Shown piece by piece: positions 44,092 through 51,916 of a stretch of 64,000 nt of DNA (its first letter is position 1; every line of letters begins with the position of its first letter). This DNA comes from Haloarcula laminariae (GTDB lineage Archaea > Halobacteriota > Halobacteria > Halobacteriales > Haloarculaceae): contig NZ_JAMZFY010000002.1 of NCBI RefSeq assembly GCF_025457605.1, forward strand, positions 1 through 64,000, in the 5' to 3' direction. Both the position numbers and the translations under genes were made by a program. The notes beneath the pieces were generated by a model, which ran no database searches, was not told the origin of the DNA, and saw only the letters and a list, made by a program, of their open reading frames with translations.

Positions 44092-45213
44092 ATGAGTCGG
44101 TCCGGCGCCTTCTGTCCGAAGTGTGGCGACGAGTTCGAGCCACCCGAGGACCGCCCCGCGCTCCCGGGCGCACAGCGGGACTCCGAGCGAGTGCTGTGTG
44201 ACGCCTGTTACTTCGAGGAGTTCGACCTGGTCGACGCCCCCGAGACCATCGAGGTCCGGGTGTGCTCGCGGTGCGGGGCGGTCCACAAGGGGAACCGGTG
44301 GGTCGACGTGGGCGCGGAGGACTACACCGATATCGCCGTCGAGCAGGTCAGCGAGGCGCTCGGCGTCCACGTCGACGCCGAGGCCGTCGACTGGCAGGTC
44401 GCGCCCGAGCAGCTCGACCGCAACAACATCCGCATGCACACCGAGTTCTCGGGCGTGGTCCGGGGGACGCCAGTCCACGAGCAGGTGAGCGTCCCGGTGC
44501 GCATCTCCCGGCAGACCTGCAAGCGCTGCGGGAAGATAGCCGGCGGCTCCTTCGCCAGCGTCGTCCAGGTCCGGGCCGACGGGCGGGACCCGACCGACGA
44601 CGAGGTCGACCGGGCCAAGACCATCGCCGAGGAGTACATCGCCGAGCGGGAGGCCACCGGCGACCGCAACGCCTTCATCACCGAGACGAACGAGGTGGAC
44701 GACGGGCTGAACATGAAGATATCGACGAACCAGATGGGCCAGGGCATCGCCAAGCGAATCACGGCCCAGCTGGGCGGGGGGTACTCCGATTCGAAGCGCC
44801 TCATCAGCGAGGACGAGGACGGCCAGAAGCTCTACCGGATGACCTACGCCGTCCGACTGCCCCGCTATCGACAGGGGGAGATAATCGACCCCGAGGACGG
44901 CGACGGCCCCGTCCTGGTGCGGTCGGTCCAGGGGAACCTGAAAGGGGTGCGCCTGGCGACCGGCGAGGCCTACGAGGCCCGCTTCGAGGAGGGCGAGGCG
45001 CCCGACGCCCGCCGGCTGGGCTTTCGCGAGGACGGCCAGTCGACGACGCTGGTGGCCGTCGAGGACGCGAACGCCGTCCAGGTGTTAGACCCCGAGACCT
45101 TCGAGAGCGTCACCGTCCCGCGGCCGGCGTATATGGACACCGACGCCGACGAGGTGCCCGTCATCAAGAGCCACGCGGGGCTGCACGTACTGCCCGAGAG
45201 CGACGATGAGTGA
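44092..45213 (+). CDS. nmd3: NMD3-like ribosome export/assembly protein
   Basis: This 373-residue archaeal member of the NMD3 family is a large-subunit adaptor in eukaryotes. The N-terminus has zinc-binding Cys pairs (FCPKCGDEF, LCDAC, VCSRCGAVHKG, CKRCGKIAGG). Middle and C-terminal beta domains follow (VKPVRISRQ type, DPETFESVTVPRPAYM). Archaea lack nuclear export, so its role is probably in 50S maturation or quality control. The next gene starts inside its end (8-bp overlap), making an operon. Confidence 0.9.
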   Translation: MSRSGAFCPKCGDEFEPPEDRPALPGAQRDSERVLCDACYFEEFDLVDAPETIEVRVCSRCGAVHKGNRWVDVGAEDYTDIAVEQVSEALGVHVDAEAVDWQVAPEQLDRNNIRMHTEFSGVVRGTPVHEQVSVPVRISRQTCKRCGKIAGGSFASVVQVRADGRDPTDDEVDRAKTIAEEYIAEREATGDRNAFITETNEVDDGLNMKISTNQMGQGIAKRITAQLGGGYSDSKRLISEDEDGQKLYRMTYAVRLPRYRQGEIIDPEDGDGPVLVRSVQGNLKGVRLATGEAYEARFEEGEAPDARRLGFREDGQSTTLVAVEDANAVQVLDPETFESVTVPRPAYMDTDADEVPVIKSHAGLHVLPESDDE

Positions 45214-46285
45214 GGACGGAGCGGGGCCGGCGGAGACCCCCGACGCGGCGGCCGAAGACGAACTCGCGGACGCCCGGCACCTGGCCGTCGTCGTCGCCAA
45301 GCCGCGGGCCGAGTCAGTCATCGACGCACTCGAAGCGGAGGGGGTCTACGACGACAACCGCAGCGTCGAGTCGTGGGACAGCGACGGGGTCGCGGTTCCG
45401 GTGACCGCGCCGCCCGAGACCGTCGCGGTTCGCGAGGTCGTCCAGCAGGTCGGCGAGCAACGGCTGCGCGGCCTGGCCGACCACCTCCGCCAGCGGGGGT
45501 GGACCGAGGACGAACTCGACGCCGCGCCCGGCTCGTGGGCGGTCGTCGGCAGCGTCGTCCTCGTGGAGTTGGGCGACGCGCCCCGGCCCGGCGAGGTCGG
45601 CGAGGCGCTGCTGGCGCTGCACGGCGAGGCCGACACCGTGGTGGCCCGCAACGGCATCAGCGGCGCTCACCGCGAGCCCGACGTGACCGTCATCGCCGGC
45701 GAGGGCGACACGGAGACGGTACACACCGAACACGGCACCGAGTACGCCGTCGACCTCGCCGAGGTGATGTTCTCGCCGGGGAACAAGGCCGAGCGGGCGC
45801 GGATGGGAGAAGCCGTCAGCGATGGTGAGCGAGTGCTGGATATGTTCGCCGGTATCGGCTACTTCACGCTCCCTATGGCCCGGGCCGGCGCCGAGGTCAC
45901 CGCCGTCGAGCGCAATCCGACGGCGTTCCGGTATCTGGTCGAGAACGCGATGCGCAACGGCGTCGACGACCTGGTCCACCCCTACCGGGCGGACTGCCGG
46001 GAGGTGGTCGCGGCCGGCATCGACGGCGGCCCCGTCGACCGCGTGGTGATGGGGTACTACGAGGCCTGGGAGTACCTCGACAGCGCGCTCGACGCGCTCG
46101 CTCCCGGCGGCGTCCTCCACATGCACGAGGCGACCCCCGATAACCTCGTCTTCGAGCGACCCGTCGAGCGACTGGAGAGCGCGGCGGCCGACGCCGGGCG
46201 CTCGGTCGAGGTGCTCGACACGCGTCGCGTCAAGAGCCACAGCGAGGGCGTCGCCCACGTCGTCGTGGACGCGCGAGTCGACTAG
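45206..46285 (+). CDS. Trm5/Taw2-type tRNA G37-modifying enzyme
   Basis: This 359-residue protein has a Rossmann-fold SAM domain. Motif I is VLDMFAGIGYFTLPMARAGA, followed by VEAV-type acidic VTAVERNPTAFRYL. At the position where Trm5 methyltransferases have Asn-Leu-Pro, this protein has RVVMGYYEAWEYL, which looks more like Taw2/Tyw2. That enzyme transfers the aminocarboxypropyl group of SAM to form wyosine bases in tRNA-Phe. Confidence in the fold is high, in Taw2 versus Trm5 moderate. It is coupled to nmd3 upstream and convergent with cetZ (shared CTAG). Confidence 0.8.
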   Translation: MSEDGAGPAETPDAAAEDELADARHLAVVVAKPRAESVIDALEAEGVYDDNRSVESWDSDGVAVPVTAPPETVAVREVVQQVGEQRLRGLADHLRQRGWTEDELDAAPGSWAVVGSVVLVELGDAPRPGEVGEALLALHGEADTVVARNGISGAHREPDVTVIAGEGDTETVHTEHGTEYAVDLAEVMFSPGNKAERARMGEAVSDGERVLDMFAGIGYFTLPMARAGAEVTAVERNPTAFRYLVENAMRNGVDDLVHPYRADCREVVAAGIDGGPVDRVVMGYYEAWEYLDSALDALAPGGVLHMHEATPDNLVFERPVERLESAAADAGRSVEVLDTRRVKSHSEGVAHVVVDARVD

Positions 46286-47433
46286 AACAGCGGTTTCAGC
46301 TCGCCGTCGCCGCTCCACAGCAGGTCCGAGAGCCGGTCGTCGGCCACGTCGCTTATCTCGCGCATCGAGCGCTGGGTCTCGATGGCGACGGCCTGTAGCT
46401 CCTTGACCCGCGGGACGTCGCTCACCCCGGAGAGCAACACCGCCGCCGCCACCTCGTCGGCGTCGGGCACGGGGAAGTCACCGCCCCTGACCTCCATCGT
46501 CCCGGTGGCCTCCTCCAGCCAGGTCCGGGCCTTCTCGACGCCGTTTCTGGAGAGCATCTCCGGCGGGCCGGCGACGACCACCAGCGCGCGCTCGGCGCTG
46601 GTTATCTCACAGGGCAGCGTGAGCCGCCCCAGCGTGGCCTGGCGCACCAGCGCGAGGATTCGGGGCGTGGCGTCGCTGGTGTCGGGGCGGCCCTTGCCGC
46701 CGAAGAGCCCCCGTTTGCGCTCGATGGGCGAGCTGGCGTAGCCGAACGTCGAGACGCCGCCACAGCCCAGCGTGTTGATTATCTCGCTCGCGTCGACGAC
46801 CTGCTCGGGGACCGCCGAGCCGTCGGTCTCGCCGGCCGCAAAGAGGACCCCAAAGCGGCGGGCCAGGTCCTCGTTCGCCTTCGCGAAGCCGCCCGCGAGG
46901 CTGTCGCCCCCCGACGCCATCGTGTCGTTGTCGTAGACGACGAGGTTGTCGACCTCGCGGACGAACGTCTGGAACGAGCGCGCCGCGTTGAGGGTGTAGA
47001 TACCGCCCTCGTCCTTCCCGGGGAGCAGCCCGAGCCCGTACACCGGCTCCTCGTAGCGCCGGCGCAGCTCCTTCGCGAGGTACGGGGCGACGCCGGAGCC
47101 GGTCCCGCCGCCCAGCCCGGCGACCAGCAGGAACGCGTCTATCTCGTGAGTGGGCATCCCGGCGACGGCGTCCAGTACCACCTCGCTGTCGTCGGCCGCG
47201 ATTTCGGCCCCGAGTTCGTTGTCGGCGCCGACGCCGTGGCCCTTGACGCGGTCAGTCCCGATGAGCAGCCGGTTCGAGACCGGTATCCGGTCGAGGCCGA
47301 GCAGGTCGGCCTTGGCGGTGTTGACCGCGAGCGCGTCGACGACGATGTCGCTGTCCGTCCGGTCGGCGTACTCCAGGAACGCTTCTGTCACCTTGCCGCC
47401 GGCCTGTCCGACCCCGAGAAGTGCGAGACGCAT
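46282..47433 (-). CDS. cetZ: CetZ tubulin-family protein (CetZ1-like)
   Basis: This 383-residue GTP-binding cytoskeletal protein is of the haloarchaeal CetZ family, which controls cell shape and motility. It has LLGVGQAGGKVTEAF at the start and the tubulin signature VAGLGGGTGSGVAP. RVKGHGVGADNELGAEI and GGIYTLNAARSFQTFVREVD match the CetZ1 group as I recall it. The C-terminus ends GDGELKPLF, near the conserved tail of CetZ1. A second CetZ lies at 60288-61454. Confidence 0.92.
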   Translation of the reverse strand: MRLALLGVGQAGGKVTEAFLEYADRTDSDIVVDALAVNTAKADLLGLDRIPVSNRLLIGTDRVKGHGVGADNELGAEIAADDSEVVLDAVAGMPTHEIDAFLLVAGLGGGTGSGVAPYLAKELRRRYEEPVYGLGLLPGKDEGGIYTLNAARSFQTFVREVDNLVVYDNDTMASGGDSLAGGFAKANEDLARRFGVLFAAGETDGSAVPEQVVDASEIINTLGCGGVSTFGYASSPIERKRGLFGGKGRPDTSDATPRILALVRQATLGRLTLPCEITSAERALVVVAGPPEMLSRNGVEKARTWLEEATGTMEVRGGDFPVPDADEVAAAVLLSGVSDVPRVKELQAVAIETQRSMREISDVADDRLSDLLWSGDGELKPLF

Positions 47434-47545
47434 GTGGTGACTGTGCGGGAGTGTCGGCTTAACAGTATGGTCCCGGCGGTGGCGTCTCCGACCCCGAGTC
47501 GGCGGCGGTTTTTATCATCCCACGTGTGTAGCCGGGGCGTGGACG

Positions 47546-47681
47546 ATGATGTCACGCGTCAGGGGCTCTGAGCGCGGGCGCGCTCGCGGCGACGGCACTC
47601 GCAGTCGGCAGTGCATCACAGGGGGCCCAAGCGCCGCCGGACTACGGCAGCCGGCTCGACGGCGCCGACGACCGGGAGTGA
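47546..47681 (+). pseudogene. Small secreted-protein gene with apparent frameshift
   Basis: A start (MMSRVR) is followed in the next frame by ALSAGALAATALAVGSASQG, which looks like the rest of a signal peptide, and then a short tail ending LDGADDRE. The two frames would join if the GGGG at 47562-47565 were three Gs. A GTTTTTATCAT box (about 47508-47518) is well placed upstream. The alternative is that nothing is encoded here. Confidence 0.4.
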
Positions 47682-47725
47682 GTGGACCCCGTAACGCCTA
47701 ATTGGCTGTCCGGGAAAGTAGAGCT

Positions 47726-47812
47726 ATGGATAGACAGCAGATACTCGCCATCATTCTCGTCTTCCTGATGGTGGGGTCGTCGTTCATCTACGGCGCGGCC
47801 TTCCTCATCTAG
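47726..47812 (+). CDS. 28-residue membrane microprotein
   Basis: The peptide MDRQQILAIILVFLMVGSSF, then IYGAAFLI, is one hydrophobic helix with a polar start. I recall closely similar tiny proteins in other haloarchaea, though without a known function. An AT-richer GCCTAATTGG lies about 25 nt upstream. Its TAG overlaps the stop of the convergent helicase gene in CTAG. Confidence 0.6.
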   Translation: MDRQQILAIILVFLMVGSSFIYGAAFLI

Positions 47813-49533
47813 TCCCAGACGTCGGAGAGGGGGTGACTGCCGCTCGACCGCGACCCCGAGCGGCCGTGCCGGCTTCGGGCCGACTCCGAGATAGCCGACA
47901 GCGCCCGGTCGGGCGCGAAGTCGGGGAGGTCGGGCTCGGAACAGCGGTCGACCTGCTCGGCGAACCAGTCGGGCATGTCGGTTCGTGCGCGTTCGAAGAG
48001 GTCGAGCAGCGACGAGTCGGCCAGATAGGTCGCCCCGTAGTCGTCGGGCGCACGCACCACGCGACCGCAGGCCTGGATGACCGTCCGCAGCGCCGTCCGG
48101 TAGTACCAGCCCCACTGACCGTCCTCCAGCCGGCGCGCGACCCGCGAATCGCGGGTGTTGGGGTAGGGGGCCTTACAGAGCACCTGCCAGCGACACAGGT
48201 CCCCCTCCAGGTCCAGGGCCTCCTCCATCTTCACCGAGAGGAACAGGTCGGGGTTGTCGCTGCGCTTCCAGGCCGACAGCGCCGCGTCGCGGTCGGCCTT
48301 GTCGTGGCTCCGGACGCGGGGGCCGACCCCGAAGTCAGTCAGCAGTTCGTCGAGCCGCTCCTGAATCGCATACGAGTGACAGTGGACCAGCCCCTTCTCG
48401 TCGGCGTGGCGAGCCATCGCCCGGACGATGGCCCGGGCGACCTGCGGTAACGTGTCGTCGCGGTGTTCGTAGGTCATCTTCCCCTGCGTGATGTCGTACA
48501 GCGGCCGGTTCTCGACCGGGAAGGTGTGACCGACCTCCACGAGCGCCACGTCGGCGGGGTCCAGCCCGACGTTCCGGCAGAAGGCGTCCTTGTTCAAGAT
48601 TGTGGCCGACAGCAGCGCAAAGCGGTTGCCGCGGTCCCAGACGGTGTGTTTGAGGTACTTCTCGGGGTTCATCGGCTTCACCGTCACGGGGGCGCCCTCG
48701 TCGCCGTTCTGGTCGACGACCCAGGTGGTCGCGCTCTCGGGGTCCCGGTAGTCCTCCTGGAACCACGAGAGGTCGCTGCGGAGCTTGTTCAGCGAGTCGC
48801 GCTCGGCCACCTCGTCTGGCGTGAGTTCGGCGTTGCCCCGCAGCTCCTTGACCCGGCGCTCGGTGACGTGCTCGATGCGCTCGGCGAACCTGACGGCCTC
48901 GTCCAGCCCGTCCAGGTCGGGGACGTCGAGCTCGTCCCAGAACGGAATGGTCGAGGGCGAGAGCTCGATGGTGGCGTACATCTCCGCCCACTCCCCGAGC
49001 CCGTGGGCCTCGTCGACGACGACCACGTCCCGCTTGCCGAAGACGTCGCTGCCGGCGGTCTGCATGAAATAGGCCAGCGTCATCGCGGCGATGCGGCGGT
49101 TCGAGGCGATGGCCCTGTCGGAGAAGTACGGACAGCGGTGTTTGACCTGGCAGTCGAACTCCCGCTCGCGGACACAGGGGGCCTGGTCGACCGGCGTGTC
49201 CGTCTCGCCGGGGAGGATGCAGTCGTAGTTGTTCTTCCCGCGGATGACACAGAGGTCCTCCAGCAGCGCGTCCTCGGCCACGTCGTCGAGCTGTGAGACC
49301 TGCGGCGTGGTGTAGTAGGCGTCGACGACCTGCTCCGGCGCGGCCTCGCCGGCGGTGCGGGCCGCGCCCGCGATGGCCCTGGCGAGCAGGGACTTGCCGC
49401 TCCCGGTCGGCGCCCGAACGAGCACTACGTCCTTGCCGCCCTCGAAGGCCGCGCGGATGTCCGCAAGCGCCTGCTTTTGGTTGCCCCGATGGCTCGGGGC
49501 CGGGAACTCGTCTGGAATCCGCGCGGGGTACAC
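47809..49533 (-). CDS. XPD/Rad3-type DNA helicase with iron-sulfur domain
   Basis: This 574-residue superfamily 2 helicase has Walker A APTGSGKSLLARA, the DEAH box VVVDEAHGLGEW, LLSATILNK, and a terminal motif RTVIQACGRVVRAPDD. Four Cys (CVIRGKNNYDC, CVREREFDC, CPYF) between motifs Ia and II mark a 4Fe-4S cluster as in XPD. It unwinds DNA 5' to 3' in repair in relatives. The GTG at 49533 (YPARIPDEFPAP) is preferred to longer frames, whose N-termini are basic and not protein-like. Confidence 0.9.
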   Translation of the reverse strand: MYPARIPDEFPAPSHRGNQKQALADIRAAFEGGKDVVLVRAPTGSGKSLLARAIAGAARTAGEAAPEQVVDAYYTTPQVSQLDDVAEDALLEDLCVIRGKNNYDCILPGETDTPVDQAPCVREREFDCQVKHRCPYFSDRAIASNRRIAAMTLAYFMQTAGSDVFGKRDVVVVDEAHGLGEWAEMYATIELSPSTIPFWDELDVPDLDGLDEAVRFAERIEHVTERRVKELRGNAELTPDEVAERDSLNKLRSDLSWFQEDYRDPESATTWVVDQNGDEGAPVTVKPMNPEKYLKHTVWDRGNRFALLSATILNKDAFCRNVGLDPADVALVEVGHTFPVENRPLYDITQGKMTYEHRDDTLPQVARAIVRAMARHADEKGLVHCHSYAIQERLDELLTDFGVGPRVRSHDKADRDAALSAWKRSDNPDLFLSVKMEEALDLEGDLCRWQVLCKAPYPNTRDSRVARRLEDGQWGWYYRTALRTVIQACGRVVRAPDDYGATYLADSSLLDLFERARTDMPDWFAEQVDRCSEPDLPDFAPDRALSAISESARSRHGRSGSRSSGSHPLSDVWD

Positions 49534-49696
49534 GAGAGAAGGCAACGGGCGGGCGGGCCTAAACCTTTCCAGTCGGTGCGTCCGCGAGCGTAGTGACACC
49601 CGCCTCGACTGCCGTGGTCCGTGGTCACACGCACTCGTTCGTGATAGCGCGACTCTCAGTAGCCTTATACATCCAGCGGCTGTACAGTTGTTTGTA

Positions 49697-49891
49697 ATGG
49701 CAAACGGTAAGGTTGATTTCTTCAACGACACAGGCGGCTACGGTTTCATTTCGACTGAGGACGCGGACGAGGACGTTTTCTTCCACATGGAGGACGTTGG
49801 CGGTCCGGACCTCGAAGAAGGCGAGGAGATAGAATTCGACATCGAACAGGCCGACAAGGGCCCCCGCGCGACGAACGTCGTCCGCAACTAA
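49697..49891 (+). CDS. cspA: Cold-shock domain protein
   Basis: This 64-residue single CSD binds single-stranded nucleic acid. RNP1-type GGYGFIS and RNP2-type DVFFHMED are intact, following the NGKVDFFND opening. It is more acidic than bacterial CspA. A CCTTATACAT box about 25 nt before the ATG makes the message leaderless. A hairpin with a TTCG loop follows the stop codon. Confidence 0.95.
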   Translation: MANGKVDFFNDTGGYGFISTEDADEDVFFHMEDVGGPDLEEGEEIEFDIEQADKGPRATNVVRN

Positions 49892-49902
49892 TTCGGATTT
49901 CC

Positions 49903-49942
49903 GGTCGCTTCGGCGACCACATCTGATACTTTGTTTTATCGA
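49903..49942 (+). terminator. Hairpin with TTCG loop and T-rich tract after cspA
   Basis: GGTCGC-TTCG-GCGACC (49903-49918) is followed by an AT/T-rich stretch (ATACTTTGTTTTATCG). A UUCG loop is an exceptionally stable RNA tetraloop. This fits termination or 3'-end protection of the cspA message. Haloarchaeal termination normally needs only the T-tract, so the hairpin may serve stability. Confidence 0.55.
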
Positions 49943-50142
49943 CGCTCACCGCCGAGCGGAGAGCTCGCTCGGCGCGACACGTCGCCAGAGCGTCGGACGA
50001 GCGTCCGCGGGACCCGACCGAATAACCGCCGGTTCGGTCCCCGCGACCGGCCCTCTGTCCCCGTCTACAGCGGTCCCCCAACCGCTGTGGCACACGCTTC
50101 GGGCATAGTATTAATTAGTTGACAGCTCGTAGCGGCCTAGCG

Positions 50143-50442
50143 ATGGCAGACACGACCACTCACGAGACGGAGCTGACCAGAGCCGAGACGGCGGAGTTCC
50201 TCCGGTCTATCGCCGACGAACTGGACGCCGGCAGGGACCGCATCCGGGTCGCGGTCGGCAACAAACGCGTCCAGCTCTCGCCGCCCGAACGCATCGCGGC
50301 CGAGGCGACGGTGACCGAGCGCTCCCGCCGGCTCCGGAAGGACGTCGAGGAGCTCGACCTCCACTTCAGGTGGACGCCGACGAAGGCGACCGCCGAGGCG
50401 GCCGCGGACGGCGGAGCACGGGGGGACACCGGACCGGAGTGA
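50143..50442 (+). CDS. Amphi-Trp domain protein
   Basis: This 99-residue protein has TRAETAEFLRSIADELDAGR, then KRVQLSPPERIAAEATV, and ends with LDLHFRWTP, which is the amphi-Trp layout (helix, strand, Trp-containing end). The function is not known. A TATTAATTAG box about 25 nt upstream of the ATG supports this start. Its TGA overlaps the next start (TGATG). Confidence 0.8.
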   Translation: MADTTTHETELTRAETAEFLRSIADELDAGRDRIRVAVGNKRVQLSPPERIAAEATVTERSRRLRKDVEELDLHFRWTPTKATAEAAADGGARGDTGPE

Positions 50443-50849
50443 TGACGGGGACGCTTGCCGGGCCGGCGTTGCAGGCGGGCGTCGAGACGCCGGCCGTCGT
50501 CAGCGGCGTCTTCGTCTTCCTCGTGAGCCTCGTCGTCGGCGCCGTGGCGATAACTATCGGGGCACAGGTGTTCATCGACCGGGACACCGGGTTCCGCCGG
50601 GCGGCTATCACCGCTCTGCTCGGGGCGCTCGTCTACGCACTCGTGGGCGTGTTCTTCGGCTGGATTCCGCTGCTGGGGCCGCTGCTGATGCTACTCGCCT
50701 GGGTCGGCGTCATCAACTGGCAGTACCCCGGCGGCTGGGGGACGGCGCTGGGCATCGGCTTCGTGGCCTGGCTCGTCGCACTCCTGCTCCTCTACGGGCT
50801 CGGGCTCCTGGGCATCGCGACCGACGCGTTCGGGATTCCGGGGGTGTAG
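50442..50849 (+). CDS. Four-helix membrane protein coupled to the amphi-Trp gene
   Basis: This 135-residue protein has hydrophobic stretches VVSGVFVFLVSLVVGAVAIT, AITALLGALVYALVGVFF, LLGPLLMLLAWVGVI and GFVAWLVALLLLYGLGLLGI. The start overlaps the previous stop, so the two are translated together. I recognise no family. Confidence 0.7.
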   Translation: MTGTLAGPALQAGVETPAVVSGVFVFLVSLVVGAVAITIGAQVFIDRDTGFRRAAITALLGALVYALVGVFFGWIPLLGPLLMLLAWVGVINWQYPGGWGTALGIGFVAWLVALLLLYGLGLLGIATDAFGIPGV

Positions 50850-50854
50850 GCCGG

Positions 50855-51151
50855 TCACGCCCGCAAGAGCGCGTACAGCACGGCGGCGAGGCCGGCGACG
50901 GTCACGAGCCCGCGAACGAGCAGGACGAGTCCGGCCCCGACGCCCGACCACGTCGCGAGCACCACGGCGAGGAAGACGCCGGCAGTCAGGAGGCCGATTC
51001 CGACGGCGAGCGCGCGCATCTTGTGTGCGCCGTTGCGCCGGTAGCCGCGGTAGGCCAGCGCCGCGACGAACAGCCCGACGACAGCCGTCAGGGCCCCCGA
51101 GGCCCACACGACGGCGTCCGGGCCGACCGCAGCGGACGGGAGCGCAGTCAT
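50855..51151 (-). CDS. DUF7521-like membrane protein, second of pair
   Basis: This 98-residue protein has three hydrophobic helices with a short basic motif between the first two (YRGYRRNGAHKM). It resembles the gene upstream, which has VRGYRRGPGHRG at the same place. Together with the ArsR-like gene it forms a three-gene operon. Start and stop overlap its neighbour (ATGA). Confidence 0.75.
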   Translation of the reverse strand: MTALPSAAVGPDAVVWASGALTAVVGLFVAALAYRGYRRNGAHKMRALAVGIGLLTAGVFLAVVLATWSGVGAGLVLLVRGLVTVAGLAAVLYALLRA

Positions 51152-51474
51152 CGAGTCCCCTCCATGTACACCGACCAGAGGATGAGCCCGAGACCGGCGA
51201 GTTCACAGCCGCTCACCAGCAGCGAGCGGCCGACGGCCCCGACGCCGGTGAGCGTCGGGAGCGCGATTCGGAGGCTCTCCGGGACCGTGGTCAACAGGAG
51301 CAGGCCGACCGCGAGCACCAGCGTCCCCCGGTGACCCGGCCCGCGGCGGTAGCCGCGGACGAGCACCGTCGCGACAGCGAGCGAGAGGAGCAGCGAAAGC
51401 GCCGAGAGCGCGAGCACCGCGACCGCTATCGACGGCTCGGCGCCGACGGCCCGGAGCTGCAAGAGCGACGACAT
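51148..51474 (-). CDS. DUF7521-like membrane protein, first of pair
   Basis: This 108-residue paralogue of the following gene has three hydrophobic helices with VRGYRRGPGHRG between the first and second. It starts one base after the ArsR-like stop. The pairing of such membrane proteins with an ArsR-type regulator is, to my knowledge, recurrent in haloarchaea, but the process is unknown. Confidence 0.75.
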   Translation of the reverse strand: MSSLLQLRAVGAEPSIAVAVLALSALSLLLSLAVATVLVRGYRRGPGHRGTLVLAVGLLLLTTVPESLRIALPTLTGVGAVGRSLLVSGCELAGLGLILWSVYMEGTR

Positions 51475-51475
51475 C

Positions 51476-51817
51476 TCAGGACAGCCCCTCGAACAGGTCG
51501 GTAAATCGGTCGGCCGGGTCGGTGCCGGAGCGGGTCACGGCCACCTCGTAGCTCCCGTCGGCGAAGGTGACGGTCACGTCCTCGACGGTCGCGACGTAGC
51601 GCTTGTAGTGGTGGCCGTCGGGGTCTAGGGCCTGCTCCTCGGCCACGAGGTCGGCCGCCTGGAGTCGGTCGAGCCGGCGGTACGCGGTCGGGTCTGAAAT
51701 CCCACAGGCCGTACAGAGTTCGGAGACGGACATCGGTTCGGTGGTGAGTTCGGCGAGGATGGCCCGCGCGTACTCGTCGTCGAGTAGGGCCAGGAGTTCG
51801 TCGTCGCCGTCCTCCAT
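51476..51817 (-). CDS. ArsR-like winged-helix regulator
   Basis: In this 113-residue protein, YARAILAELTTEPMSVSELC, then SDPTAYRRLDRLQAADLVAE, is a wHTH. The C-terminal half is beta-rich (TVEDVTVTFADGSYEVAV). There are no obvious metal-binding Cys pairs beyond one CTACG. It is the first gene of the operon with two DUF7521-like membrane proteins, which it presumably controls, perhaps as sensor and effector. Confidence 0.85.
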   Translation of the reverse strand: MEDGDDELLALLDDEYARAILAELTTEPMSVSELCTACGISDPTAYRRLDRLQAADLVAEEQALDPDGHHYKRYVATVEDVTVTFADGSYEVAVTRSGTDPADRFTDLFEGLS

Positions 51818-51916
51818 ATCTCACCCAGCCCGGCGGCAGCCATAAAACGGTCCCGCCGGCTTCCGGGCCGGAAGCCGTCCGGCCGGTAGTTTACCCGTAC
51901 CGCGCCTCCACCGACC

